A stretch of DNA of 64,000 bases from Micropterus salmoides (GCF_014851395.1 NW_024044459.1:6795100-6859099), one strand, 5' to 3'; counted from the first letter of the stretch, positions 12,063-23,150 are shown. Notes: generated by a model from the letters alone, not told the origin. Made by a program: numbers and translations.

Positions 12063-12622
12063 GCGTATATTAGGGCTGACTCCCAATAGTCGAAGATTCG
12101 ATGGGCGGAGTCGGATTCAATCTCATAGTCGAAGCTTCGCAGCGAAACAAGGATCATGCCATTTTGGTGATATGGGGGTGCTCAACGTCTGATTTTACAT
12201 AGAACTACCAGTTTTCTCCTAATAAGTTAATATACAGCCTTACAATATACATTCAACGTTTATGCTGTAAATAAATATGTAAAAAGAATAAAACTTCCAA
12301 TAAATGTTTTTAAAGTGTGTGAATAAATCCAAAATTGTAACCCTAACCCTGGGTCGTCAGTGCGTAGGCATAGCGTGTATGTGGTGGCAGAAGAGGAACA
12401 CTTGGAGGAACAGCTTCACTGGTGTTGTGCCGAGTTATCCGCACCTCGCGGGACTTTTTCGTGGGATAATTTATCACCATTGATGAACCACCCCCCCCCC
12501 CGCTCGCAATCGCTGCGCACCAAAAACACACATAATTTGACTATCAATCGATTATAGGCAGGACTTAACGATTCTGAGTCGAACTATGTAAATCCTTAGT
12601 TGGGGACAGCCCTAGCGTATAT
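12063..12622. mobile_element. Non-autonomous hAT element with perfect 8-bp target duplication
   Basis: The element spans 12071-12614 (544 bp). It begins TAGGGCTG and ends CAGCCCTA, exact inverted termini, and is flanked on both sides by the direct repeat GCGTATAT (12063-12070 and 12615-12622). An 8-bp duplication with TAGGGCTG-type ends is diagnostic of the hAT superfamily. Subterminal motifs of the type AGTCGAAGATTCGAT occur at the left, with diverged inverted counterparts at the right. No transposase frame, so it would have been mobilised in trans. A C(n) run sits at 12490-12501. Confidence 0.85.
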
Positions 12623-13190
12623 ACACATAATAAATAAACATGTTCTGTTACCCCACCTGTAGTGAAATCATACCCACTGACTCCAGACTGGGTACATATT
12701 GAATTTTGTGCACTGATATACTCAGCAGATATACTGTATGTTAGCAGAAAGTCAGAGGACAGGGTAGAGAAGTGAATTTGTTTGTTCTTCAAATTCTCTC
12801 ACTTTGTCTTTGCTGGTTCTCTCTCAAGTTTAGCTTGGCAGCTCATTTTAGCCCCCCAGGCAAAAGCACTGCAGACACCACCAGACACCAGATTTTCCTC
12901 CACTCCAGGGGAAGAATGAGGGTGTTTTGCATATTCTTTTTACTTAGCTGAACCTCTGTTTTGGCTTTGCAGCAGTTATTATAAAAATCAGTATTCTATC
13001 AAAGGCCGCCAATTCTCATAAGGGGCCCAGAGGGAAGTTTTGATCCTTGATCACATAAATCACAAAGGCATGATGTTGAAGAACCAACAGTAGAGGGGGA
13101 AATGTTTAAACTGGTTTATGCTTGAAACGGTCCACTGAAGGTCTGTGGACAGGACATGTCACTAAAACTATTAGTGTTCAGGAGATCAAC
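12623..13190. other. No gene seen
   Basis: Unique-looking sequence without domain-bearing frames or repeat ends. Confidence 0.45.
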
Positions 13191-13191
13191 T

Positions 13192-13567
13192 CTCAGGGCG
13201 TGCTCACACGCAGCCCGGTTGCCTTGTACAGTGCACAAGCACAATTGTCCCCCCTCCTTACTCCTCCGCTGGCGTGCACTCACATTGCGCCTAACGATCC
13301 GAGCCAGAGCACGTTTATGTCATCACTCTTGAGAAAAAAAAAACGCTCTCTTCCGCACAGCACAGTGGAGTTAATGTCTGAGTTAGCAATCACACTAGAT
13401 GCATACCGTGCTGGAGTCCAACCTAGGTGTTCCTGAGCCCACCTCTTCAAGCGGGCCCAGCACAGCTTAGACTACACTAGTGCCCGGGCACACTGGTCAA
13501 ACAAACTGGACTTTGGGGATAAACGTGCTCGGGCATGGTACGGATCACAGAGTGTGAGTACGCCCTC
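13192..13567. mobile_element. MITE-like inverted-repeat element
   Basis: CTCAGGGCGTGCTCACAC at the left and GTGTGAGTACGCCCTCAG at the right are inverted with one mismatch over AGGGCGTxCTCACAC. Inner motifs (GTGCACAAGCAC left; GTGCCCGGGCAC right) add weak secondary symmetry. About 375 bp, GC-richer than its flanks, no transposase. The ends resemble hAT-type fish MITEs, but I see no clear 8-bp duplication. The 104-codon frame over it is incidental. Confidence 0.6.
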
Positions 13568-14340
13568 AGCTGAGCCAGCCATATCAAAAATGTATGCGTT
13601 TATAATGCAGGCAGGCCCTTTGGATAAAAATGGCAGATATTATGTTTCTATCGCACATCCTGCACTGGATTTCACAGGAAAAAAACTGATACTTTAAGAG
13701 GCAATATTTCAGCTTCCGTCATGACAGACTCAGACAGACAGAAAAGAAAGCGAGGACTAGCTGAAGGAGATAAAAGTGATGGACGGCATGTTAAGTGGAT
13801 ATTTTACTCCAGTGTAACTGTGTCGTGACAGGGAGGATTATGATGTGACACACAGCTGCTTGGTGGGCCTAAACCCAGTGAGTGACACATGTCGGTGATA
13901 TTTGTAAAGGCTCCACCAATGGAAGTCAGATAAGTCAATCAGGCTGAGTGAAACAACACGTGTCTGACATTGTCAGCTATGAATTTTACATGAACCCGCT
14001 GTCGCAGTGCTGCATTTGCCCGGGGGCAGGCCAGTTGGTAGAGGGGTGGTGCACAATTGGAGCACAGGCACCTATTGGAATCAGAATGGAGCCCCGGTGC
14101 CCCTCCCCTGCCAAATTTCTGAACTTGATTGGTAATTGGCATTTAATTAATAATGAAGAAACCACATGCAGCCCAATGAGAAAAGCCTGTAAATGAAGAG
14201 AAAGCAGCATTGGATCACATAATGAACCAAACCATTTTCTGGGGTGAATAACTTACAGTGCTCATTTGCCATGAGCTACATGGGGGTGAACTTCAGACGA
14301 TGATTATCATTATTGACATATAACAGATCACAGATGTGAA
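13568..14340. other. No gene seen
   Basis: No recognised repeat ends. A GC-richer patch at about 14010-14110 carries short frames on both strands that mirror each other and lack domain features. Confidence 0.45.
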
Positions 14341-14780
14341 AACTGGAGTTCTAAAAGAAAGTTGTCTTTTTTTAAAATGACATTTCTCACAGACAATTGT
14401 ATATTTCAGAGATTGCATATAATATATAAATATAATATATTAACTTTAAGGATAGAAATATTTATTTATCAATCAATAAAATAATACATGCTGATATAAA
14501 TAAATGAATATGTGTTAAATAAAGCTGAAATTAAGAAATAAATGTACAATTTAATGCATAATTAAAAGATTAAATAAATGTTAATGTAGAAATACAAAAA
14601 TGAAATGATGATTAATATAAAGGCTTTAATTTTTACGTTCTTATTAATTACCAGAATTTATTATTATTATTAGCAGTATTTATTCTGCTTTTTTTTATGC
14701 TTTTGATTCATTCCCTTTAATTTATTTATAGATTTATTCTTGTATATATTCATTCAAATTGAAACTTATGTATTGATGTA
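14341..14780. repeat. AT-rich low-complexity tract
   Basis: Dense ATAAATAAAT/TTATTATTATT-like DNA over ~400 bp, with few G or C. No unit length stable enough to call a satellite. Confidence 0.7.
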
Positions 14781-14943
14781 TAAGCGGTATGTGTGTACGT
14801 GTGTATTCTATCAACGTGGAAACAACAGATATCTCAGGGTTTGATTTTGGTTTGGTCTCTGGCATGCCATGTTTGGGTGTAAAGTGCAGTCAAGTGTTTG
14901 ATCTCATCTCACCCAGACACAACACAACAACACTCTCACCACC

Positions 14944-14946
<3 letters not shown>

Positions 14947-15033
<87 letters not shown>
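14947..15033. repeat. Long perfect (AC)n microsatellite
   Basis: 87 bp of uninterrupted AC, about 43 units. Open frames over it on either strand are artefacts of the repeat. Confidence 0.98.
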
Positions 15034-15035
<2 letters not shown>

Positions 15036-15317
15036 TGTATACACTCATAAGCCATCTGAGTAAGATCAGATGAGACACAGCTACCACAGATAACAGCGTT
15101 GATAATCTTGGGTGGCATATAAAGCCTACAGTCTACGTGTGGTCTCTCACAAACTCACACATTCCCAGTATGTCTTTCTCAGGTTCACATGTGTACACCC
15201 TCTTCTCCCTTTCTCGACTATTTTCCTCTTGTTCCCCTCCCTGTTTCTCCTTCCCAATCCTCATTTCTTCCTCCTCATTGCTGCCTGGCGTAAATGTGGG
15301 AGTGATTGAGGAGGGCT

Positions 15318-15445
15318 GTATGAGCAGGCTGACAGAGCTCATCTCTGGCCCATGATGCATGGCTTCCCTGGGCCTCCCTGCTGCCCCATTACACCCTGAT
15401 TAATTGGCCCTGCTTAAGTCAATAACTCATCTGTTAAAAAACAAA
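15318..15445. promoter_or_regulatory. Candidate regulatory block
   Basis: Unique block with ATGATGCATGG, CCTGATTAATTGGCC and TTAAGTCAATAACTCATC (paired and homeodomain-like cores), followed by a (GGA)n run at about 15465-15486. Preceded by a pyrimidine-rich stretch. Confidence 0.3.
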
Positions 15446-15800
15446 AAGCTCCAGTGGAGAGGAGAAGGAGGAGGAGGAGGAGGAGATGGGGAGACGCAAT
15501 GAAGGACATAAGAGGAGCAAGCAAGCAGTAAAGAGAAATAGGGAGAAGGAAGCAAGACAATGGAGTAAATGAATGTAGTGAGAACAGCTGAAAGTGTTTA
15601 AGATGCAGTTATACACACGTTCTTAAAAGCAAATGCTTGCATTTTTATACCCGTCATATTTGTCACTAATGAATCTTTTCTACATGTTAATGTAGTACTC
15701 CACTCATAATAACATTTTAAAGTATCAAACACTTAACCTGAAATTTAAAAAAGTCAGGTGGCTCTACAAAAGTCAGCTAAGCTTCACAGCAATTGAAATA
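15446..15800. other. (GGA)n run then no gene seen
   Basis: GGAGGAGGAGGAGGAGG-type tract followed by AT-rich DNA up to the TA target site of the transposon at 15801. Confidence 0.5.
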
Positions 15801-16863
15801 CACTGAACAAAATTATGCAACACTTTTGTTTTTGCCCCCGATTCATCATGAGCTGAACTCAAAGACTTTTTCTATGTGCACAAAAGGTCTATTTCTCTCA
15901 AACATTATTCACAAATCTGTCAAAATCTGTGTTAGTGAGCACTTCTTCTTTGCAGAGATAATCCATCCTCCTCACAGGTGTGGCATATCAAGATGATGAT
16001 CAGACAGCATGGGTATTGCACAGGTGTGCCTTAGGCTGGCCACAATAAAAGGCCACTCGGAAATGTGCAGTTCCATCACACACAATGCCACAGATGTCTC
16101 AGGTTTTGAGGGAGCGTGCAATTGGCATGCTGACTGGTGGAATGTCCAATTGAGCTGTTGCCTGTGAATTGAATGTTCATTTCTCTACCATAAGCTCTCC
16201 AAAGGCGTTTCAGAGAATCTGGCACTACATCCAACCGGCCTCACAACCTCAGACCACGTGTAACCACACCAGCCAGGACCTCCAGATCCAGCATCTTCAC
16301 CTCCATGATCGCCTGACACCAGCCACCCGGACAGCTGCTGCAACAATCGATTTGCATAACCGAAGAATTTCTGCAGAAACTGTCAGGAACCATCTCAGGG
16401 AAGCTCATGTTTGTCGTCCTCATTGGGGTCTCGACCTGACTGCAACTTCGCACAGCCATTGAAGAGAAGTGGACCTTCAACATTCCACAGGCCACAATCA
16501 AGAACCTCATCAGCTCTACGCGAAGGAGATGTGTTTCACTGCGTGAGGCAAATGGTAGTCACACCAGATACTGAGTGGTTTCCGGACCCTCCCAATAAAG
16601 TGAAACTGCACATTTTCGAGTGGCCTTTTATTGTGCAATACCCATGCTGTCTGATCAGCATCTTGATATGTCACACCTGTGAGGTGGATGGATTATCTCT
16701 GCAAAGGAGAAGTGCTCACTGACACAGATTTTGACAGATTTGTGAACAATGTTTGAGAGAAATAGGCCTTTTGTGTTCATAGAAAAAGTCTTAGATCTTT
16801 GAGTTCCGCTCATGATGAATGGGGGCAAAAACATACGTGTTGTGTTTATAATTTCGTTAAGTG
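15801..16863 (+). mobile_element. Internally deleted Tc1/mariner-type transposon
   Basis: The 1063-bp element starts CACTGAACAAAATTATGCAA and ends with the inverted counterpart ...GTTAAGTG. It is flanked by TA at 15799-15800 and 16864-16865, as expected for Tc1/mariner. The terminal inverted repeats are long: left about 15801-16070, right about 16606-16863. The right repeat is shorter because about 20 bp near 16630 are missing relative to the left ('GTGTGCCTTAGGCTGGCC' has no counterpart). Full-length relatives are, from memory, about 1.6 kb, so several hundred bp have been lost from the middle. Confidence 0.9.
16085..16574 (+). pseudogene. Tc1-like transposase remnant (N- and C-terminal parts only)
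   Basis: This is the broken transposase gene of the Tc1/mariner element. The ATG at 16085 opens a frame reading MPQMSQVLRERAIGMLTGGM, the DNA-binding (paired-like helix-turn-helix) start of the family. It stops at TGA 16151-16153 after 22 codons. Reading on, a frame change occurs near 16195-16205. From about 16450 to the stop at 16572-16574 the reading shows the family C-terminus, with NIPQAT, an RRRC motif and a final HTRY. The junction near 16442-16449 joins the N-terminal domain directly to the C-terminal tail, so the whole catalytic DDE core is absent. The product cannot transpose. The element could only ever have moved in trans after the deletion. Confidence 0.85.
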
Positions 16864-16865
16864 TA

Positions 16866-18190
16866 AATTCCAATGGTGACAAACAAATTTCACAACATCC
16901 ATTGCAAACTTAAATTTCTACATCACCTGCTGTATTCTGTCTGGCTTTGTATTGTATAATAGTATATTGTATAATTTCTAGCCAAAGCTGTTGGCATGGC
17001 GTCAAACCAATCACTGTCAGTTATCAGTGTGGGTGACAAATTGGCTACCCTCTTTGATTTGGAGGAGGTTGAAATTTAAACTTTCCTCTGAGATTATAAC
17101 CAAGATAAGGTTTCAGTTCATGGATAAGGTTTCACAACTGCAGATGATGACAGTTGCTTGCGTGTGCATATGTTTGTCTATGTAACATTTGGGATCAAAA
17201 TTTTGAATCGGCAAATATTCTGTGACGAGTTACTAGTAGCTCAACATTTGATTAAAGATTTTGACTGAAAAACACCTTTTTCTTTTGAAAAGGAACAAAA
17301 CTATACTTTCAGTGCATGAAACTTGCCCCACCAAGTAAACACTGCACATACAAAGATAAGAATTGCAACAAGCATTAGCCATTGCTGGTAGACAGGAAAG
17401 ATAGCTAAGCTAAGATGCTACTAAAAATTTTTAATATTCGAAATCAACACCGACAAATTAATTCATTTGTTAAATGAAAAAAAGTAATGACACTGAGGTA
17501 TTCTACAAAACCATTTTCAATTGGAATAAGCTACCAGTATCCATAATTTTATACACAGGCTAGATTCAGACCATGTTGACTCTGATGGTAGGGAACTGAA
17601 CTTGAGTCATGAATTGGGGCTTATTGACTTCTGACATTTAATTTGATTGTCTGAATACTCTGTGTGAAATGTATGCATGACATAGTGTCCTCAAAAATTC
17701 CCACAATGGCACTAAAAAGGTAGAATGTAGAATGAACACTACTTTTTGCTAGAAATCCCAGAATGCAATGGTATGTTAAATTAATTACGAGACACAACAC
17801 CTCTGTTATGATGCAAAATTACAATAATTCATAAGTGGTGAAAATATCTGTTCACTGCTCACTATAGAGTACAAGTATTCTGTGTTTGTTACATAGAGAA
17901 TACTGAATGAGGGAGAGACAGCATGGGATTAATTTAGCCATAGGCTAACATGGGCTAGCATTACATAGAGTTGTCCATGATAGAAGCACATACAGTATGT
18001 ACAAGATGATACTAAACATCTAATGGAGGGGTCATGTATAGTACATATATTCTGTACACATACATACATGTTCATGATGTTTAATGATTAATAGTTAACT
18101 ATATGTTGCATCAACACATCTGCATGTCTTTGTAGAAGCAACAAGCTTTCAGTTGCACGTGTGACTTCTGCCTGTTATAACCCAGTCTGC
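16866..18190. other. No gene seen
   Basis: AT-rich. Around 17695-17790 'GAATGAACACTACTTTTTGC' and 'TGCTAGAAATCCCAGAATGC' look like decayed transposon DNA, without ends. No coding signal. Confidence 0.45.
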
Positions 18191-18199
18191 TACACACAC

Positions 18200-18570
18200 A
18201 ACACAATATCCCCATCCAGCTGCAGACTGTAGATCACAGCCCTGGGAAGCAGATTACACCTAATCACCACAGACACTTAGATCACAGTTCTGATCAAATA
18301 ACAGCTCAGCTGTAATGTCAACACACACACACACAGATATCTACTCGCTGAGCGATGGATCTGAGAGCAGAGCCTCTTTTATCTTTGTTATGGTTTGGAG
18401 AGCTGACATGTTTGACAGCAGTGAATGTAAGTAGCGGTGTTATGACATGTCTGAGCGACCATGAAAAAGGCCAAATACTGTAGGCCCAGGGCCCGGCTGC
18501 TCTTCACGCCGGCCCTGACATGACGGAGATAAGGGTGAATACACACAATGAACTGCACTGATCTCCTCTA
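18200..18570. promoter_or_regulatory. Candidate regulatory block
   Basis: Unique block containing AGATTACACCTAATCACC, TTTATCTTTGTTATGG (SOX-like TTTGTTATGG), GAGCTGACATG and GGTGTTATGACATG. It leads into the CA repeat at 18836 and the stronger block at 18960. No domain-bearing frame. Confidence 0.35.
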
Positions 18571-18835
18571 TTGTCTGTGCACTGAAGAGGCTTTTGTTTG
18601 GGGACATCTCTGGATTTATTGGCTTGTTAAGTGTGTGTTTCTGTGTGTGTGTGTGACTGTGTACATTACAAGAGAGAGAAAAAGAGGAAGATTGAACACA
18701 AGTTAGTTGGTCATCTTTCCATCTCCCCATGTACAATCATCACCATCTTTTAATCTTCACCCTCCAGCAGATAACACAGACAGCCTGGCTCCTTCCTGCT
18801 CAGCACACAGATATGGCCTACATCACACACTCACC

Positions 18836-18886
<51 letters not shown>

Positions 18887-18904
18887 ACGTACACACACAC
18901 ACAC
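18836..18904. repeat. Compound (CT)n(AC)n microsatellite
   Basis: CT run to 18850, AC run 18851-18884, a GTACGT interruption, then AC again to 18904. Confidence 0.95.
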
Positions 18905-18959
18905 ATACACAGAGGCAGCGTGGAGCTGTCACAGCACACATATGAGCCTCGCCTGGCCT

Positions 18960-19270
18960 CTGAGGAAACACGGCCCAGCTCCAGTCATAAATAATAATGG
19001 GATTGGCTACATGACATGTTGAGTGATGGAGGCCCTCTCAGAACTCATTTACATGGCTTTGTGTAGCAATCATCGGCCCCCTAATGTAGCGCTAAGCAAA
19101 TGAGCCTTTCGGAATATTGTGCAATTTATCGCGAGTCAACTGCACCAGGCGGTCGCTCTATAAATCACGCTCGAACACATGCCCCCAATGACAGCTAAAT
19201 CAACATGGAGTAATTGCTTTGAAATGTGGAGGAAGCCAGCGGGCAGGCTGGACAAAGCGGTGTGGTTAGT
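18960..19270. promoter_or_regulatory. Strong candidate conserved regulatory element
   Basis: About 300 bp of unique, balanced-composition DNA dense in developmental motifs: GTCATAAATAATAATGGG, GCAATCATCGGC, AAGCAAATGAGCC (POU-like), GTGCAATTTATCGCG (Hox/Cdx-like), ATAAATCA at 19160-19167 (reverse of the Pbx-Hox site TGATTTAT), TGACAG at 19189-19194 (Meis) followed by AATCAACATGG, and GGACAAAG (SOX/TCF-like). It also holds several CpGs, such as CGCGAG and GCGGTCGC, which is unusual for decayed fish DNA. No open frame with a domain crosses it. Evolutionary conservation is inferred, not shown. Confidence 0.45.
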
Positions 19271-19760
19271 GCTGAGGTTGTGTTGCTAACCTCACTGTGA
19301 CTCTGGAAATGTAATAAACAGATGCTTTGGAGAATTGTAGAAACCTTCTGGGATAGTGAATAGGTGAAGGCCCGACGGCAGGTTTGACCAATTTGAATAG
19401 AAAAGGGTTTGAGTGCTTGGGCTGACCAGCAGAGGGAGCGACAGCTGACTGGAGAAAACACTCCTGCCTAGATCCACACACATCCACCAACAAGAAGCTA
19501 GAAAGCTTGTGGATTTCTGAGTGAATGGCCATCAGCTGCTGTGAATGAGTAACTGAACTGTGTGTGTGCGTGTGTGTGTGGAGGGGGGCTGTTCGAAGCT
19601 GTCAGCACCTAGAGGTACCGGCGTGAATGTGTGTGCGTGTGAGTTTGTGTGAGAGTGTGAGTGAGCAAACACAATCCTGTCCATCAGTGTCCATTACCCT
19701 GACAGCAAGTGAGATTAATGACCACAGGGTCAAAGAGAGCCACACAACCCAGCCCCATGT
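19271..19760. other. No gene seen
   Basis: Short overlapping minus-strand frames (60-90 codons) with no domain; TG-rich toward 19560-19660. Confidence 0.45.

Positions 19761-19761
<1 letters not shown>

Positions 19762-19820
<59 letters not shown>
19762..19820. repeat. (AC)n microsatellite
   Basis: 59 bp of uninterrupted AC/CA. Confidence 0.97.
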
Positions 19821-19822
<2 letters not shown>

Positions 19823-19909
19823 CTGTGGTTAAAGGTCTCACTCTGAGGAAATTATCTACCTATTTAGCTGCTGGATGTTGGACTTTCTTCCCTATCTAGT
19901 TTAAGTAAC

Positions 19910-20095
19910 TGTGTTTGTTTGTTTGCCCGCTGTTTGGTGCTGGGCAGGTAGTGTACAGCTGTTTTTTTTTGCCAAAAAGTTACAGATTGCTGCTGAAGAC
20001 TATCTTGATAAGAGCAGAGTTTGTGGGAGGGACAAGACAATGAGCTAAAAGAGGCTAAGCTTAATGGGTTCATCACTACACACAACCCCTTTAAA
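19910..20095 (+). repeat. Interspersed repeat, copy 1 (second copy at 57776-58050)
   Basis: 'GCTGTTTGGTGCTGGGCA' is followed by GTACAGCT, a TTGCCAAAAAG-type segment, CAATGAGCTAAAAGA and a GGGTTCATCAC-type end. The same order occurs at 57880-58045 on the same strand, so the two copies validate each other as one family. No coding content, no clear ends; class unknown. Confidence 0.65.
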
Positions 20096-20353
20096 ATTGC
20101 ACATTCAAATTCTATTAATTGTTTAACAATTGGTTAGTGCACGTTTAAATCAACATTGTGTAAGATTTGGTGTTTTTTGCTAGAATGTAATTCACTGCTG
20201 TCATAAATAAGAACAGCTGCACACATTCATTTGTTATTATTACATTACAAAAACTAACAAGTCAACAACTTTACTAACACAGCCAAACTTCAAGCAAGTG
20301 CGACATAGCAATATAATTATGTGTGGGGGTCTGATGTATGCTTTCTTAAAATT

Positions 20354-20489
20354 AAGGGTGCTTTCACACCTGCCTCATTTAGTTCGGTTGAATTGCACTA
20401 CAGTTCGTTTTCCCCCTTGGTGCGGTTCATTTGGGTGTGCGCACCAAAAGTGGACAAAACAAGTGTTCGCTTGCGGTGTGAAAGCAAAC
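20354..20489. mobile_element. Short inverted-repeat element or fragment
   Basis: GGGTGCTTTCACACCTGCC at 20356 and GCGGTGTGAAAGCAAAC near 20474 are inverted over TGCTTTCACACC. The interior (TTCGGTTGAATTGCAC, GTGCGGTTCATTTGGG) matches the interior texture of a fish DNA-element family whose full copies are longer. This may be an internal foldback of a larger element extending right. Confidence 0.5.
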
Positions 20490-21350
20490 TAACCAACCAC
20501 AGGATTTTATGATAGAGATGTGATTTGTGCATTATTTCCAAAGCTAAACCACTAATAAATCCATCTGCTGACCGCGAAATGTGTTCAGCAATCTTATAAT
20601 TGATTTGTATTAACTGCTATGTTTATGAAAATCATTTGGTAACGTATACTTGTCAGCGCGGGTATTTCTGTGATTAATAGGTTAAAATATGTTAAAAAAG
20701 GAGTGGAAATGGCACCCTGTTTACCCTGTCAGTTCATTAAGTCCATAAAACATTTGTGACAGCGATACCACAGTAGGCTACACTATAGGCTAATAAGCCC
20801 CGAATTATTGCTGTACATGTCCTGTTTTTACGTTATTATTCATAATGGTCAATCCGCGGTCTAACATTAGGTTTACTAATCATGCTCATAAGAAATTATT
20901 ACATTGTGTGCTCTTTGCGATACAGATCATAAGCATTAAAGTGCTGCATAAAGGTCCTGATGATGCAGGATGACAATCGGCAATTTGAAAATGCTCTAGC
21001 GTGCGCCAGGCGTAGTCCAATAGCAAAATAGCCAACTTGGCAGCAATCCTGCATCCTTTCAGCTCCTCACACGAACAAGTAAAAGCCAGTCTGATAACTT
21101 TTGTCTGTTCTCTTGCGCAGCCACTCTCTTTTTCTCTTTCCATCTTCCTCCGATAAATATTCTTCTTCGGTCTCTTCGCAGCCTCTGCCATCATATCCAC
21201 ACTGACAATAACAAGCTAACTTCTTTGGAAGAACTTGCATATACCCTTTGCTTCTTCTTATAGCTAGTTTTCTAGAGTCTTGTTGATGTGTGATGTGGTG
21301 CCATAAAGCATTATGTCGTTTTCCTGCCCAGGATTTCAATGCTATACTGT
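20490..21350. other. No gene seen; possibly the continuation of a transposon
   Basis: The stretch at 21060-21200 (pyrimidine-rich, with CATCATATCCACACTGAC) may be the interior of the repeat that begins at 20354. I cannot find its far terminus. The two minus-strand frames of about 100 codons here lack domain signals. Confidence 0.35.
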
Positions 21351-21654
21351 AGTGCAAAACTAGGCTCTCCAGACTGGAGCAGTGACAGAGACACCATTCA
21401 GTCAGTGTACCAAAGAAATTATTCTGAAGCTGTTATTTTAAGATAAAAGTACTTTATAATTTTGCTTTAAGTTTGTTTCTAAATGTAGATTTGTGTTTAT
21501 TCAGGAATATGTAATGAAAATGGCTGTATAAGCTATGGGGGGACAAATGATAAACAGTGCATCTTTACATTATGTGTATATATACTTATAGCTGCATCTT
21601 AATGTGTCATTGTCGGAACAGCTGAAGGCCTTGGTCAAATGAAGTCACTTTGAA

Positions 21655-21865
21655 CAAAACGCCTTAACATCTCTGTCATTAACAATGCAGGACGCTCTGC
21701 GATCTTAATTTGATTTGCATAATGAGCCGGAGCTGATAAGCCACTCATCAGAGCTAATGGAGTGGCTTTCATTAATTAAAACATCTCATTCCCTCTGCTG
21801 CCTTCATTACTACACCAGATGGTTGTCATTACACCGCTGTTTGTCAGTCAGAGACCTGACACCAC
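21655..21865. promoter_or_regulatory. Strong candidate regulatory element with octamer site
   Basis: A perfect octamer ATTTGCAT (21713-21720) continues into AATGAGCC. Around it lie AATTTGATTTG, a GATA core (GCTGATAAGCC), AGAGCTAATGG, TTTCATTAATTAAAAC and CAGATGGTTGTCATTACACC. Motif density, lack of repeat features and non-simple composition set it apart from the flanks. Probable enhancer; conservation untested. Confidence 0.45.
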
Positions 21866-23040
21866 GCCATAAAGGATTAGTTAATATTACTAACAGAGTA
21901 GGGGAAGTAGTACATATGGGAATTAGTTTTGGGACATATTTGCCCCTGCAGCAACAATAGATTAGATCAGATGTGAAGTTTGCAGGCTGTCCTGGTGGCT
22001 CAGACCAACCTGACCACTCTCTACTGACAAGACTTTCACACACACAATCCAGGACTACAGTTCGCTAGTATACATACATCCCATGATGGTCTTATACGTT
22101 TGTACATTATCCACTTCATAAACATTCACACCTGACCTTTAACAGTGTAAACTACATGCACAGATGTATTTCTTCTATGGCTGTTATCTCATGTTTCCAT
22201 CATAAGATTTTAAACCGTTTGGAACCTGCGTCCACTGTGGTTGACATTGGTTTCAGCCAATGACAATGCAAGTTTTTTAAGTTTGTCTTCTGGCTAGCTA
22301 CTATATTGACTCACAGTAAAGCTAAATTAAAACTACATTTAAGCCGTTGCCAAGTGAAAGAGTTAAAACAGAAGACCAGCATGGCAGACTGGAAGAGGAA
22401 CAATAAAGTTTTTTCTCATCAGATAAATGTCACATTATATACATGCAGACCTTATGTTCTTGAACATACTCAATTCACCATATTAAAAGTTATCTTCAAT
22501 GCACAGCACAGGATATTTTAGAACTGAATGTTGTTTCAGATTTTGAAATTTCAAATTTAAATCCATAATTATTCACTTTTAGACTAAACAGCTACAGAGG
22601 TCCTTGAGGTTTTCCTTTGGCTTTACGGTCATACCAGAAATAACTATCTAAAGAGGTGTTGTTACCAAGAGACACTGAACTTTCACACCAAGAAGGACTG
22701 AGTTTGTCCTCACAGTGAACCCCTGAACCTCACCTGGGTCAAATTAACCTAATTCAGACCTCTCAGTCCTGTCTATTTTCTAGTTCACTAATTACAGAAG
22801 TGACAAGAGTATCATATTTAACAACGGGTACACAGAAAAGAGTGTATTACCATTTCAAATAGAGCTGTAAACTGAACCAGTAAGCTTTACTCGGGCAGTG
22901 TTTCAACCCAATGTTGCTCTTTGTCAAGCAATGTACACTTAGTGGCATCACAGTTCAGTGTGTGGTTGCACTTAGTTTAATATTAGAAGCAGTTGTGGGG
23001 AACTCTTCCCATAGAGTCATATTTGATATGAAGGTTGTGG
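21866..23040. other. No gene seen
   Basis: AT-rich, no repeat ends, no domain-bearing frame. Confidence 0.5.
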
Positions 23041-23049
23041 TTGTGGTGT

Positions 23050-23150
23050 CCAGGTTCAGCTGAGTGCGTCATGTGATTATGACATTGTGGGTTTGAGTCC
23101 AGGTTGCGCCTCATTTCCTCTCTGTCTGTCATCCACGTTGCTGCCACTTC
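23050..23150 (+). repeat. tRNA-derived SINE fragment
   Basis: A tRNA-like head: 'CAGGTTCAGCTGAGTGCG' stands in the place of the A box and 'GTGGGTTTGAGTCCAGG' is a good B box (GGTTCGANTCC with one change). Downstream TTTCCTCTCTGTCTGTCAT matches the pyrimidine-rich body common in fish tRNA-SINEs. The 3' end is missing or unrecognisable. Confidence 0.55.

Noticed and set aside
12340..12350. CCCTAACCCT as telomeric repeat
   Set aside because: Only about one and a half units, inside a hAT element; chance match.
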